DNA of 64,000 bases, taken from the NCBI GenBank assembly GCA_026913215.1, contig JAPTYK010000001.1, positions 1,302,001 through 1,366,000 of the forward strand, in the 5' to 3' direction. The notes beneath the pieces are model-generated. The model was not told the origin of the DNA. It did not search any database and worked only from the letters and a program-made list of their open reading frames with translations. Source of the stretch: Streptomyces diastatochromogenes (GTDB taxonomy: Bacteria > Actinomycetota > Actinomycetes > Streptomycetales > Streptomycetaceae). A program made the position numbers and the translations under genes. Position 1 is the stretch's first letter. Each line of letters begins with the position of its first letter. Shown here piece by piece: positions 19,534 through 29,220 of this stretch.

Positions 19534-19947
19534 ATGAACACCACGGTCAGCTGCGAGCTGCACCTGCGCCTCGTTGTGTCGAGCGAGTCATCACTGCCTG
19601 TACCCGCGGGCCTGCGGTATGACACGGCCGATCCGTATGCCGTGCACGCCACCTTCCACACCGGAGCCGAAGAGACGGTCGAGTGGGTCTTCGCCCGCGA
19701 CCTTCTCGCCGAGGGGCTGCACCGGCCCACCGGCACGGGCGACGTCCGCGTCTGGCCGTCCCGCAGCCACGGTCAGGGAGTCGTCTGCATCGCGTTGAGC
19801 TCCCCCGAGGGAGAAGCCCTGCTCGAGGCCCCGGCGAGGGCCCTGGAGTCGTTCCTGAAGAGGACCGACGCCGCGGTGCCACCGGGCACCGAGCACCGGC
19901 ACTTCGATCTCGACACGGAGCTCTCCCACATCCTGGCCGACAGCTGA
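19534..19947 (+). CDS. ssgB: Sporulation regulator SsgB
   Basis: 137 residues of the SsgA-like protein family found only in morphologically complex actinobacteria. SsgB marks septum sites in aerial hyphae by recruiting FtsZ, with SsgA. From NTTVSCELHLRLVVSSESSL through YAVHATFHTGAEETVEWVFA to HRHFDLDTELSHILADS the sequence is, as far as I recall, nearly identical to S. coelicolor SsgB, one of the most conserved members of the family. The open frame continues upstream to 19468, but the family starts at this ATG. In S. coelicolor ssgB transcription depends on a stress/development sigma factor; I did not identify that promoter here. Confidence 0.97.
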   Translation: MNTTVSCELHLRLVVSSESSLPVPAGLRYDTADPYAVHATFHTGAEETVEWVFARDLLAEGLHRPTGTGDVRVWPSRSHGQGVVCIALSSPEGEALLEAPARALESFLKRTDAAVPPGTEHRHFDLDTELSHILADS

Positions 19948-20137
19948 GCCAGGCCGAGAGCCGTGGGGCGCCGTCCGACTCGGGGAGACGGCGCCGCGCG
20001 GACAGTCACATAGGCACGAGATCCGGCGCTCCCACCGCGCAGCCGGCGCGGTGGCGGGCGCCGGTGGCGTTTCCGGAGCGCGCTAAAGTCAGCGCCATTC
20101 CGCGGGCGCCCGCCCGCGGCCGGCCAGGGAGCGAATC

Positions 20138-20694
20138 GTGCTGATCCCCCACGACACCCGGATCGCCCTCGACACCGTCGTCGATCTGATGAACACCGCG
20201 CCCCAGGGCGAGCGGGCCGACGAGCTCGCGGACGTCCAGGAGCTCCATGTCTTCCTGGAGGCGCACAAGGTCAGCGGTGTGGGCGACCTCGGGCCCGAGG
20301 ACCTGCGTGCCGTGCGCGGGGTGCGCGAGAAGTTCGCGGCGGTCTTCTCCGCCCCCGAGGCCCGCATCGCGGCCCTCCTGATCAACCAGCTGGTGGCGGG
20401 GGCGGGCACCACTCCCAGCTCACCGACCACGACGGCTACGACTGGCACGTGCACTACTTCGCGCCGGGCGCCTCGGTGGCGGACCACCTCGCGGCCGACT
20501 GCGGCATGGCCCTCGCGTTCATCGTGGTGGCGGGCGAGCAGGAGCGGCTGCGGCGCTGCGAGGCGCCGGACTGCGGCCGGGCCTTCGTGGACCTCTCGCG
20601 CAACCGCTCGCGCCGCTACTGCGACAGCCGCACCTGCGGCAACCGCCTGCACGTGGCCGCGTACCGGGCGCGCCGCAAGGAGGCCGCGGGCTGA
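20138..20694 (+). CDS. CGNR zinc-finger protein with ABATE domain (one frameshift)
   Basis: About 186 residues. The N-terminal ABATE-type helical region (LDTVVDLMNTAPQGERADEL) is followed by a C-terminal CGNR zinc finger: RRCEAPDCGRAFVDLSRNRS, then RRYCDSRTCGNRLHVAAYR. It holds the zinc cysteines and the CGNR signature. The family is thought to bind nucleic acid and act as a regulator. Start is GTG 20138 with AGGGA upstream. One C is missing in the CACCACTCC region near 20413; repairing it gives GTHSQLTDHDGYDWHVHYF. The target is unknown. Confidence 0.85.
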
Positions 20695-20703
20695 CCCGCC
20701 CCG

Positions 20704-20868
20704 TCACAGCACGAAGAGATCGTGCACCGCGGCCATCAGCAGCAGACAGCCGATCACCCCGAGGAAGATCATCAGCGGTGGCTGGGAGAGCGCGAACAGG
20801 CAGCCGCGCGGCTCTTCGGCAGGGGCGTCGGTGGGGGCGGGGACGGGCTCCCGCGAGGTATCCAGCAT
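20704..20868 (-). CDS. Small single-pass membrane protein
   Basis: 54 residues with one C-terminal hydrophobic helix, PLMIFLGVIGCLLLMAAVHD, after a short acidic and proline-rich stretch (EPVPAPTDAPAEEPRGC). Start is ATG 20866-20868 (MLDTSREP); an in-frame start as far up as 20937 would give 77 residues but adds unlikely sequence. It converges with the CGNR gene. Unknown function. Confidence 0.55.
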   Translation of the reverse strand: MLDTSREPVPAPTDAPAEEPRGCLFALSQPPLMIFLGVIGCLLLMAAVHDLFVL

Positions 20869-20989
20869 CTCGGGGGGATGATCGCGTACCCCGCACCCCG
20901 CGAATCCCACAACACGCCCCACCGCGGGGCCGTTCACTCCTTCCCGTGGTTCACGGAACGAGGACGGACACCGGAATCGCCAGAAGTGA

Positions 20990-21401
20990 TCAGATTCCGT
21001 GCTTCTTCAGAATCGCCTCGATGTCGCTGAAGTCCTCGCCGGCCGGCTGGCCGGCCTTCGGCTTCGCCGTCACGGCGCGCGAGGGCGCCGACGCGGCCGG
21101 GGCCACGGCTCTCCGCTCGGCTCCCCGGCCGTCACCTACGGCCGGCCCGGCGCCGCTCCACGGCCCGGGTGGACAGGAAGAGCAGCCAGGCGACGCCGAG
21201 GACGCCGAAGCCGGCCCAGGCCACGGGGCTGAAGGCCGTGTGCGCGATCCAGTCGACCGCACCCGTCATCACCAGGCCGAGCGGCACCAGCGCGTAGGCC
21301 GCGATCCGGGCGGCGGACAGGAACTTCTTCCGGTACGCCGAAATCGCGGCGATGCCCAGGCCCGCCGCGGACACCGCGGAAAAGATGGTCTCGGCGAGCA
21401 T
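20990..21401 (-). CDS. Small membrane protein with C-terminal helical tail (one frameshift)
   Basis: About 137 residues. Three hydrophobic segments (MLAETIFSAVSAAGLGIAAI, IAAYALVPLGLVMTGAVDWI, AWAGFGVLGVAWLLFLSTRA) are followed by a soluble tail ending AGEDFSDIEAILKKHGI. Without the frame repair near 21140 the body and tail appear as two ORFs. The tail's DIEAILKKHGI resembles the short helix at the end of some Streptomyces membrane proteins. No enzyme motif is seen. Start is ATG 21399-21401 with GGAGG six bases upstream. Unknown function. Confidence 0.65.
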
Positions 21402-21550
21402 GCGATCCTCCAGGTGGCGGGCGATACGTCCCTTCCATCCTGCACCGCGGGATCCTCCCGGGGCCACGCCCCCGGGCCGGTCTCAGGGAGATCTCCGGGT
21501 CGTCCCGGCCGGGATCTCCTCCCCAGGTCGGGGTGAGGGAGACTGCTCGC

Positions 21551-22069
21551 ATGAACGACTCCACCACCGCACCCGCCTCCCCCGTCGTCCTGGAGGCGTG
21601 GTTCGACCTCCAGTGCCCCGACTGCTTCCAGGCCCTCGACGACGTCCGCGCCCTCCGCGAGAAGTACGGCGACCGGCTCGACGTACAGCTGCGCCACTTC
21701 CCGCTGGCCAAGCACAAGCACGCGTACGCCGCCGCCCAGGCCGCCGAGGAGGCCTTCGAGCAGGGCAAGGGCTGGCCGTACGCGGAGGCGCTGCTCGCCA
21801 GGACCGCCGGGCTCGGCGACCGGGGCGAGCCGGTCCTCCTGGAAGTGGCGGCCGAACTGGGCCTGGACGCCGAGGAGTTCGACACCGCCCTGATCGACGG
21901 CCGGCACCTGCTGACCGTGGACGCCGACGAGGCCGAGGGCAAGGCGATCAAGGTCACCGGCACCCCGACCTACGTCATCGGCGGCGAGCGCCTGGACGGC
22001 GGCCAGAGCCAGGAGGGCCTGCGGGAGCGGATCGAGGAGATCGCCGACCGGCTCCTGGCCGACCGGTAG
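21551..22069 (+). CDS. DsbA-family thiol oxidoreductase-like protein (CPDC motif)
   Basis: 172 residues of the thioredoxin-fold DsbA/FrnE-like family. The redox pair is CPDC (FDLQCPDCFQALDDVRALRE) near residue 25, the interrupting helical domain follows, and the cis-proline loop is GTPTYVIGGERLDG. There is no signal peptide, so it probably acts in the cytoplasm. Start is ATG 21551 with GAGGGA upstream. Intact frame. The partner substrate is unknown. Confidence 0.85.
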   Translation: MNDSTTAPASPVVLEAWFDLQCPDCFQALDDVRALREKYGDRLDVQLRHFPLAKHKHAYAAAQAAEEAFEQGKGWPYAEALLARTAGLGDRGEPVLLEVAAELGLDAEEFDTALIDGRHLLTVDADEAEGKAIKVTGTPTYVIGGERLDGGQSQEGLRERIEEIADRLLADR

Positions 22070-22091
22070 CCGTCGGGGCCGGCGGCAGCCG

Positions 22092-22933
22092 TCAGAGCAG
22101 CGGCTTCGCGCTGTTGAGGAGCGTCGTGCGGTAGCCGAGCGACTCGTAGAGCCGGATCGCCGGGGTGTTGCCCGCGAACACGTGCAGTTCGATGAGGCGC
22201 TCCCCGGCCTCCAGGGCGTGCCGCTCGGCGAGCAGCATCAGGGCGCGGCCGTACCCTTCCCGCGCTGCCCCTCGACGACCTCGATCTCGAAGACGAAGCC
22301 CGTGCTCTTCCCGGGTTCGCGCTCCAGCCGGCCCACCCAGAGGTAGCCGACGACCTCTCCGTCGCGCACGGCGACGGACACGCTGACGCCCGGGGTCGCG
22401 AGGCCCTGCGGGAGGAAGCGGCGGTTGCTGTCCTCGGCCTTGGCGAGCGCCTGCTCCTCCGGGACGCCCCGGTCGATCCAGCTCTGCGCGAAGGCGGCCC
22501 GGGACTTCGCCGACCACGCCTCGAACTCCGGCCCGGTCGCCGGCCGGTGCCCGAAGCCCTCCGGCAGCCGCGGGGGCTCGGCCGGCAGTTCCTTGACCAT
22601 GTTCCGGCTGCGCTCGGTGTACCCGAGCGAGCGGGCCATCCGCAGCGCGGCCTCCGCCTCGGCGGGCACGGAGATCTGCACCTCGCCGCAGCCCCAGCCG
22701 CGGAGCACCTCCTCCGCCGCGAGCGCCGCCACCGTGCCCCGGCCGCGGCCCCGGTCGGGCGCGTCGACCAGGAGGCCTTCGATCAGGCCGGAGGCGGCGC
22801 CGAAGGCCTGGTCGGTGGCGAGGCGGACGGAGCCGACCCGGCGGCTGTTCACGCAGATGTCGAAGGTGCGGGAACGGCCGCCGTCGGCGGACTGCTGAAG
22901 CGGCTCGGTCGGCCGCAGGGTGGTGGTCATCAT
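22092..22933 (-). CDS. Tandem GNAT-domain acetyltransferase (one frameshift)
   Basis: About 280 residues with two GNAT folds. The N-terminal repeat has the acetyl-CoA loop DRGRGRGTVAALAAEEVLRG. The C-terminal repeat has GQRGKG-YGRALMLLAERHA with NTPAIRLYESLGYRTT. One base is missing in the run near 22258, between the two halves of the second acetyl-CoA loop (VEGQRGKG and YGRALML). Two-domain GNATs include mycothiol synthase, but the expected MshD features are not obvious; the substrate is unknown. Start is ATG 22931-22933 (MMTTTLRP). Confidence 0.82.
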
Positions 22934-22972
22934 GGGTGTTCTACCCAGTCGGGCACCGCCCGTCATCCGGAT

Positions 22973-23798
22973 TTACGCGAGCCCGGGGTCCCGGTCCCCG
23001 GCCGCCCGCTCGTCGAAGACCCGCATCGCCTTGGCGGTGACGGGGCCGGGCGCGCCCGGGAGCTCCCGCCCGTCGACCCGGTGCACGGCCTGGACGTCGC
23101 GCAGGGTCGAGGTCAGGAAGATCTCGTCGGCGCTCTCCAGGACGTCCATCGGCAGGTCGGTCTCCTCGGCGCCGGTCCACTCCACGGCGAGCGCGCGCGT
23201 GATGCCCGCGAGACAGCCGGAGGAGACGGGCGGGTGAGGATCCTGCCGCCGACCACGACGAAGACGTTGGAGCCGGTGCCCTCGCAGAGCCGCCCCACGG
23301 TGTTGGCGAAGAGCGCCTCGGACGCGCCCGCTCGCGCGCCCTGGCGAGGGCGACGACGTTCTCGGCGTACGAGGTGGTCTTGAGGCCGGTGAGGGCGCCG
23401 CGCTCGTTGCGGGTCCAGGGGACGGTGATCACGGCGGTGGAGTCGGGGCGGCGGCTCGTCTCGCCGAGGGCGACGACCAGGCTCGTCCCGGCGTCGCCGC
23501 GCTCGGAGCCGAGCGGGAGAGGCCGCCGGTGTACGTGACGCGGAGCCGCCCGAGCTCCATCGGGTTCGCCTCGATGACGGCGGCGCAGGCGCGGCGGACC
23601 TCGTCGAGGTCCGGGTCGGGCAGGCCGAGGCCGCGGGCGGAGCGGGTGAGCCGGTCCAGGTGGAGGGTGAGCAAACGTTTCTCCGCGCTCGACCTTCACC
23701 GTCTCGAAGATGCCGTCGCCGACGGTCAGTCCGTGGTCCAGTACGGAGACCCGGGCGGTCTCCGCGTCGTGCAGCCCGCCGTTGACCCAGAGTTTCAT
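22973..23798 (-). CDS. pabC: Aminodeoxychorismate lyase PabC, class IV aminotransferase fold (several frameshifts)
   Basis: A PLP enzyme of the branched-chain-aminotransferase fold that releases pyruvate from 4-amino-4-deoxychorismate to give p-aminobenzoate for folate. Visible: the N-terminal LWVNGGLHDAETARVSVLDH GLTVGDGIFETVKVE block, the ALTGLKTTSYAENVVALARA lysine region, and the C-terminal EIFLTSTLRDVQAVHRVDG. Frame breaks near 23235, 23335, 23518 and 23680. The ATGA overlap with pabB (23795-23798) supports folate over other class IV aminotransferase roles. Start is ATG 23796-23798. Confidence 0.85.
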
Positions 23799-24861
23799 CG
23801 AGAAGTGGCCTTTCCGCTCGCCGCAATGGCGCCTGACTCGTAGGCGCCCGACGCTATCGCGACGAGCCGGGCCGCCTTCAGCTCGGTCTCCTCCCACTCG
23901 CGCTCCGGGTCGGAGCCCCAGGTGATCCCGGCGCCCGTGCCGAAGCGGAGCACGCCCTCGGGGCGGTCGATCCAGAAGGTCCGTATGCCGACGGCCAGCT
24001 CGGCGGTGCGCGCGTCGGCGTCGACCCAGCCGATGCCTCCGCAGTACGGGCCCCGGGGCGCGGTCTCCAGTGCCTCGATGATCCGCAGCGCGCTGGACTT
24101 GGGGGCACCGGTGACGGAGCCGGGCGGGAAGGTGGCGGCGAGCAGCTCGGGCCAGCCGGCGTCCTCGCGCAGGAGGCCGGTGACCGTGGAGACGAGGTGG
24201 ACGAGGCCGGGGTGCTCCTCGACGGCGCAGAGCTCGGGGACCGCGACGGTGCCGGTCTCGCTGACGCGGCCCAGGTCGTTGCGGACCAGGTCGACGATCA
24301 TCACGTTCTCCGCGTGGTCCTTGGGGAGGAGGTCGGCGGCGGTGCGGCCGGTGCCCTTGATGGGGCCCGAGGAGATCAGGGCCCCCTCCCTGCGCAGGTA
24401 CAGCTCGGGGAGGCGGTGGCGATCTCCACGCCGTGCGCGGGCAGGCGGATCGTTCCGGCGTACGGGGCGGGGTTGCCCCGGGCGAGGAGCGCGGTGAGGG
24501 CGTCGACGTCAGCGGCGGCCGGGTCCGGCAGCGGCGCGGTCAGCACCCGGCAGAGGTTCGCCTGGTAGACCTCGCCGCGCGCGATGTGCTCGCGCACGCG
24601 CCGTACGCCCGCGGTGTACGCGGTGCGGTCGAGCGAGGACGTCCAGTCACCGGCGGCGGGTCCGCGCCAGGCGCCCGGGACGGGCACGGGGACCGGGTCG
24701 GGCCGGACGTCTCCGAAACGCGCGCAGGTGAGGCGCCCTTCGAAGTCCGCGCAGACGGCCCAGAAGCCTGCGGAGTCCAGTGCCTCGGGATCGTGGGTGA
24801 CGTCCCGGAGGTCGGTCGCGACGAGGCCGCCGAAGCGGGCCAGAGGAGCAAGGTCGTACAC
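23795..24861 (-). CDS. pabB: Aminodeoxychorismate synthase component PabB (one frameshift)
   Basis: The chorismate-binding enzyme that aminates chorismate to aminodeoxychorismate, passing it to PabC encoded next. About 355 residues. The conserved chorismate-enzyme C-terminal half is clear: EVYQANLCR, GPIKGTGRTAADL, VMIVDLVRNDLGRVSETGTV, then TFPPGSVTGAPKSSALRIIE and GGIGWVDADARTAELAVGIR. One base is missing near 24410, between EIATASP and ELYLRREGALISSG. Start is GTG 24859-24861. It may instead act as an anthranilate-synthase-like gene, but the pabC coupling argues against that. No glutaminase domain is attached. Confidence 0.88.
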
Positions 24862-25094
24862 GCATCGAGTCTAGGTCGGGTGCGGAGGGGACGTGAGGGG
24901 CGCGAGGGGCGGGGCCTCCCCGCGACCCCGGGGACACGGCGAGTGAACGCCACGCGAACGCTCCGGGAGGCCCGACCGGGCACCGGGAAGGGCGTGCAGG
25001 TCAGCACGCTGCGGAAACGCGTTTTTGTACTGGCCCAGGAATCCGCTAGAGTTCAACACGTCGCCGGGACGCGCAAGCGAAACGGAAACGACAA

Positions 25095-25167
25095 GCGGAC
25101 GTGGCTCAGTTGGTAGAGCATCACCTTGCCAAGGTGAGGGTCGCGAGTTCGAATCTCGTCGTCCGCT
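25095..25167 (+). tRNA. tRNA-Gly (anticodon GCC)
   Basis: 73-base cloverleaf: acceptor GCGGACG/CGTCCGC, anticodon stem TCACC/GGTGA with loop TTGCCAA (anticodon GCC). T-arm CGAGTTCGAATCTCG. First of a cluster of six tRNA genes. Confidence 0.95.
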
Positions 25168-25206
25168 CGATGTGGGGGATCTTCCCGAACCCCCGTTATC
25201 ACTCCT

Positions 25207-25277
25207 GGTGGAGTGGCCGAGAGGCGAGGCAACGGCCTGCAAAGCCGTCTACACGGGTTCAAATCCCGTCTCCACCT
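25207..25277 (+). tRNA. tRNA-Cys (anticodon GCA)
   Basis: Acceptor GGTGGAG/CTCCACC, anticodon stem ACGGC/GCCGT with loop CTGCAAA (anticodon GCA), T-arm CGGGTTCAAATCCCG. The discriminator T is followed by CCA, so the tail is encoded here (25278-25280). Confidence 0.94.
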
Positions 25278-25281
25278 CCAA

Positions 25282-25353
25282 GGACGATTAGCTCAGCGGG
25301 AGAGCGCTTCCCTGACACGGAAGAGGTCACTGGTTCAATCCCAGTATCGTCCA
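25282..25353 (+). tRNA. tRNA-Val (anticodon GAC), copy 1
   Basis: 72 bases, acceptor GGACGAT/ATCGTCC, anticodon stem CTTCC/GGAAG with loop CTGACAC (anticodon GAC). It starts one base after the CCA of tRNA-Cys. Its body matches the next three genes; only the acceptor stem differs. Confidence 0.94.
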
Positions 25354-25387
25354 CTGGATCTTCGGATCCCGGATCCTCGGATCCCCC

Positions 25388-25459
25388 GCGCGATTAGCTC
25401 AGCGGGAGAGCGCTTCCCTGACACGGAAGAGGTCACTGGTTCAATCCCAGTATCGCGCA
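25388..25459 (+). tRNA. tRNA-Val (anticodon GAC), copy 2
   Basis: 72 bases, acceptor GCGCGAT/ATCGCGC, anticodon loop CTGACAC. Apparently identical over its length to copies 3 and 4. Confidence 0.94.
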
Positions 25460-25489
25460 CCACACTTCACGCACCCCTCGGGTGCACCC

Positions 25490-25561
25490 GCGCGATTAGC
25501 TCAGCGGGAGAGCGCTTCCCTGACACGGAAGAGGTCACTGGTTCAATCCCAGTATCGCGCA
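25490..25561 (+). tRNA. tRNA-Val (anticodon GAC), copy 3
   Basis: Acceptor GCGCGAT/ATCGCGC, anticodon loop CTGACAC. The spacer before it holds a GCACCCCTCGGGTGC hairpin. Confidence 0.94.
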
Positions 25562-25590
25562 CGCAGTACAGGCACCCTTCGGGTGTACCC

Positions 25591-25662
25591 GCGCGATTAG
25601 CTCAGCGGGAGAGCGCTTCCCTGACACGGAAGAGGTCACTGGTTCAATCCCAGTATCGCGCA
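25591..25662 (+). tRNA. tRNA-Val (anticodon GAC), copy 4
   Basis: Acceptor GCGCGAT/ATCGCGC, anticodon loop CTGACAC. The spacer before it holds GGCACCCTTCGGGTGTACC. A terminator follows at 25671. Confidence 0.94.
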
Positions 25663-25670
25663 CCACCGGA

Positions 25671-25703
25671 AAGCCCCTGGTCGCAGCTCGCGGCCGGGGG
25701 CTT
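25671..25703 (+). terminator. Terminator of the tRNA cluster
   Basis: AAGCCCC-TGGTCGC pairs with GCGGCC-GGGGGCTT, with minor bulges, eight bases after the last tRNA-Val, followed by CTTCGTG. It also lies before the stop of the opposing zinc-ribbon gene. Confidence 0.7.
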
Positions 25704-25761
25704 CTTCGTGTCCCGGTTGCGGGCTCCGGGCGTGCCCCGGCCGGGACCGGGGCACGGTCGG

Positions 25762-26051
25762 TCAGGAGGAGAAGAGCATCCGGCCGAAGCCGCCCTTGCG
25801 GTAGTGACCGCCGCCGTGGTGACCACCGTGGTGGCCGCCGTGGTGCAGGGCGCCCCAGGCGGGCGCGGCGGGCTGCGCCGGGTAGGCCGGCGGGGCGGGC
25901 GGGGCCTGCTGGACCCACTGGGCCTCCAGGCGGGTCAGCGCCTCCAGCTCGCCGTAGTCCAGGAATATGCCCCGGCAACCGCTGCACTGCTCGATCTGGA
26001 CACCGTTGCGGTTGTACGTGTGCATGGCCGCATGGCACTGGGACACTGCAT
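25762..26051 (-). CDS. Zinc-ribbon (zf-TFIIB-like) protein with His/Gly-rich tail (one frameshift)
   Basis: About 96 residues. The N-terminal zinc ribbon is MQCPKCHAAMHTYNRNGVQI after repair, with the second pair in EQCSGCRGIFLDYGELEAL, typical of the TFIIB-like zinc-finger family (CxxC...CxxC). The C-terminus is rich in Pro/Ala, then His/Gly (GALHHGGHHGGHHGGGHY), which could bind metal. One A is missing in CCCAGTGCC near 26039, so an in-frame read begins only at GTG or ATG codons inside. Start is ATG 26049-26051. The function is unknown; a role in metal handling or RNA/DNA binding is only suggested. Confidence 0.75.
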
Positions 26052-26117
26052 GCTCGGCTCAACTCCCTGACATCGCCGTTCGAATGGTGCTTCACCTTAC
26101 GTGGACGCCGGAAGGAC

Positions 26118-27088
26118 CTACCCGGTTCGCCGCCCGGCGATGCGGGCGCAGGTGTCGATCATCACGTGCTCCACCTCGTCGAGCGGCCGCCCTCGGCCGT
26201 GGACTTGGCGAGGGCCAGGGCGGCGGTCTGGACCGTCAGGGCCCGCGCGGGCACGTCGAGCCGCTCCCACGGGTCGGCGCCCACGGCGGGGCCGCCCGCC
26301 TCCTGGTACGCGCCGAGGAAACGGGACCAGATCCCGGACGGCAGGAGCCCGGCGGCGAACCAGGCGGCGGGCCGGGCCAGGTCCCAGGCGGGGTCGCCCA
26401 GGCCGAGGTCGTCGATGTCGATGAGCCGCCAGGGCGCGTGGGCCCCCGAGCGGGGAGCCCTGACCAGCTGGCCCAGGTGGAAGTCGCCGTGGCAGAGGAG
26501 CCGGTACGCCGCGGGGCCTCGGGACCGTCCCCAGGCCTCCAGGACGGTGGCCGTCGCCGGGTGGTCCGGAGCCGCGCGGCGCATCCGGTCCACGGCGAGC
26601 GCCGCCTTCACGGGGCCCGCATCTCCGGGAGCCGGCCGGCGCTGCCGGGCGGCGGCGGGGTCCGGTGCAGCAGGGCGAGGAGCCGTGCCGCCTCCTCCCA
26701 CGGCGCGGCGTCGGGGTCCTCCGGGTCGACGGGCGGGCCGTACGGCCAGACGGTCACCGGGCGGCCGTCGAGCGCCCTCGGGCCGGACCGCGGCAGCGGG
26801 AGGGGCGGCAGGAAGACGCCGCCGACGTCCCGGTGCGCGGCCAGCGCGAGCCGTGCGCGATGGGCCTCCGGGTCGGTGCCGGGCGCGTGCGCCTTGGCGA
26901 CCAGGTCCCCGTGCCGTACGACGGTGCCGTCGTCCCGGTCGGCCAGCACCCCGACCAGACCGCTCGCGCAGCGGCAGGCAGCGTCCGCCTCGTGGGCCGC
27001 CGCGCGGCGAGGGCGGCGAGGCGGCCGAGGGGCCCTCGCCGCGGGAGGAGCCGTCGCCAGGGGTGGGTGTCCAGGGTGCTGAGTCCAC
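26118..27088 (-). CDS. Aminoglycoside phosphotransferase-family (APH) kinase (several frameshifts)
   Basis: A protein-kinase-fold small-molecule kinase of roughly 323 residues. The catalytic Brenner motif is LLCHGDFHLGQLV, and the metal-binding segment is LIDIDDLGLGDPAWDLARPA. The N-terminal half carries the nucleotide-binding lobe (VVRHGDLVAKAHAPGTDPEA). Members phosphorylate antibiotics, choline, homoserine or other alcohols; the substrate here is not clear, so it is not called a resistance gene. Frame breaks near 26190, 26620 and 26985; the N-terminus is not certain, and GTG 27086-27088 is the best visible start. It lies between the zinc-ribbon gene and a small membrane-protein gene. Confidence 0.72.
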
Positions 27089-27260
27089 TCCCGGAGGGTA
27101 CGGGCGGCCCCGGCGGCGGACCCGGCGGTCCGGGAACGCGCGAGGGCCGGTCAGCTCCCCAGCTGACCGGCCCCACGCTGCCGTCCGCCGCACCCCGTCC
27201 CCACGGGGCTGATGGCCGGATGTCCCGACCCGGGCCGCTCTCCCGGGTCCGGGGCGCCTC

Positions 27261-27428
27261 TCAGCGCCCCAGCATCACGCCCACGGACGACGCCTGTGTG
27301 ACCACTGCGTCCCAGCCGCCGAAGACGACCACGAGCAGGGCCGCGAGAGGGAGGACCATGGCGGTGGCCACCAGGGGGTGACGGCGGCTCGAAGGCCGGG
27401 GGGTCGTCCGGTGTGCCGTGTAGGCCAT
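27261..27428 (-). CDS. Small membrane protein
   Basis: 55 residues. A short basic N-terminus (MAYTAHRTTPRPSSRRHP) precedes one transmembrane helix (LVATAMVLPLAALLVVVFGG). Start is ATG 27426-27428 with AGGAGAGG six bases upstream, a strong ribosome site. Intact. Unknown function. Confidence 0.65.
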   Translation of the reverse strand: MAYTAHRTTPRPSSRRHPLVATAMVLPLAALLVVVFGGWDAVVTQASSVGVMLGR

Positions 27429-27931
27429 GGTTCCTCTCCTGTCGTGTCTGTCGCGGCGGGTGCGTGACCTCGGGGACGAGTGCCGCACCCACCGCTTGAC
27501 CTCAACACTAGGGAGCGGGAAGCCCCGGGACGTCATGCCCGCGTACCGACTTCCGGGCCTCCCGGAGGATGACGGCCGCCCCCGCGGCGTACTCCCCTGG
27601 GTGGAGACGGGGGCCCGGAACCCCGGATCTTCCCTGAGGTGCGGCCCGGAGGGGGCGTGGCGGCGTGACGTAGCTCACCTCCCCGGGGGCCGTACGGGCG
27701 GACGTCGTCCCGGCGGCCCCGGGACCCATCCTCCGGGCGGGCCGGCGGCGTCCGGAACCGCTCGTCAAGTGGGTTTCCGGGGGCGGGGGTTGGAGGTCGG
27801 CCCCGTTGCCTCCGGTCCCCCGGTGTCCCCCTCAGTACTGACAATCGATCCCGGTGCGAGGGCGCGGCCTATGAGCGCGTACGGGCGCCACTACGTAAGC
27901 TGTGCCACGTCGAACGGACGAGGGGACGGAC
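27429..27931. other. Intergenic region before the protein-kinase gene
   Basis: 503 bases without a supported gene; two reverse-strand frames of 86 and 103 residues have no ribosome site or family character. A GTGA-N6-TCAC palindrome is at 27665-27678. The promoter of the kinase was not identified with confidence. Confidence 0.6.
27665..27678. promoter_or_regulatory. Crp-like palindrome (GTGA-N6-TCAC)
   Basis: GTGACGTAGCTCAC is a near-perfect Crp/Fnr-type half-site pair, 254 bases before the kinase start. Streptomyces Crp prefers GTG-N6-GNCAC-like sites. Chance occurrence is possible, so this is only a candidate. Confidence 0.3.
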
Positions 27932-29117
<1,186 letters not shown>

Positions 29118-29138
<21 letters not shown>

Positions 29139-29173
29139 GGCTGTTAGGGCCCCTTAGGGCTGTAGGGGCCCCT
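29118..29173. repeat. 19-bp tandem repeat, about three units, at the kinase stop codon
   Basis: Units AGGGCTGTCAGGGCCTCTT (29118-29136), AGGGCTGTTAGGGCCCCTT (29137-29155) and AGGGCTGTAGGGGCCCCT (29156-29173). The kinase TAG (29136-29138) spans units one and two. A GC-rich stretch with CTTCTTAGG repeats follows to 29220. Confidence 0.85.
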
Positions 29174-29220
29174 CCCGTAGAGGCCCCGCCCCTCTTCTTA
29201 GGGGCCCTCTTCTTAGGACG

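Noticed and set aside
25095..25662. Integration site of a mobile element at the tRNA cluster
   Set aside because: No integrase or direct repeat of a tRNA 3' end is near; neighbours are core genes.
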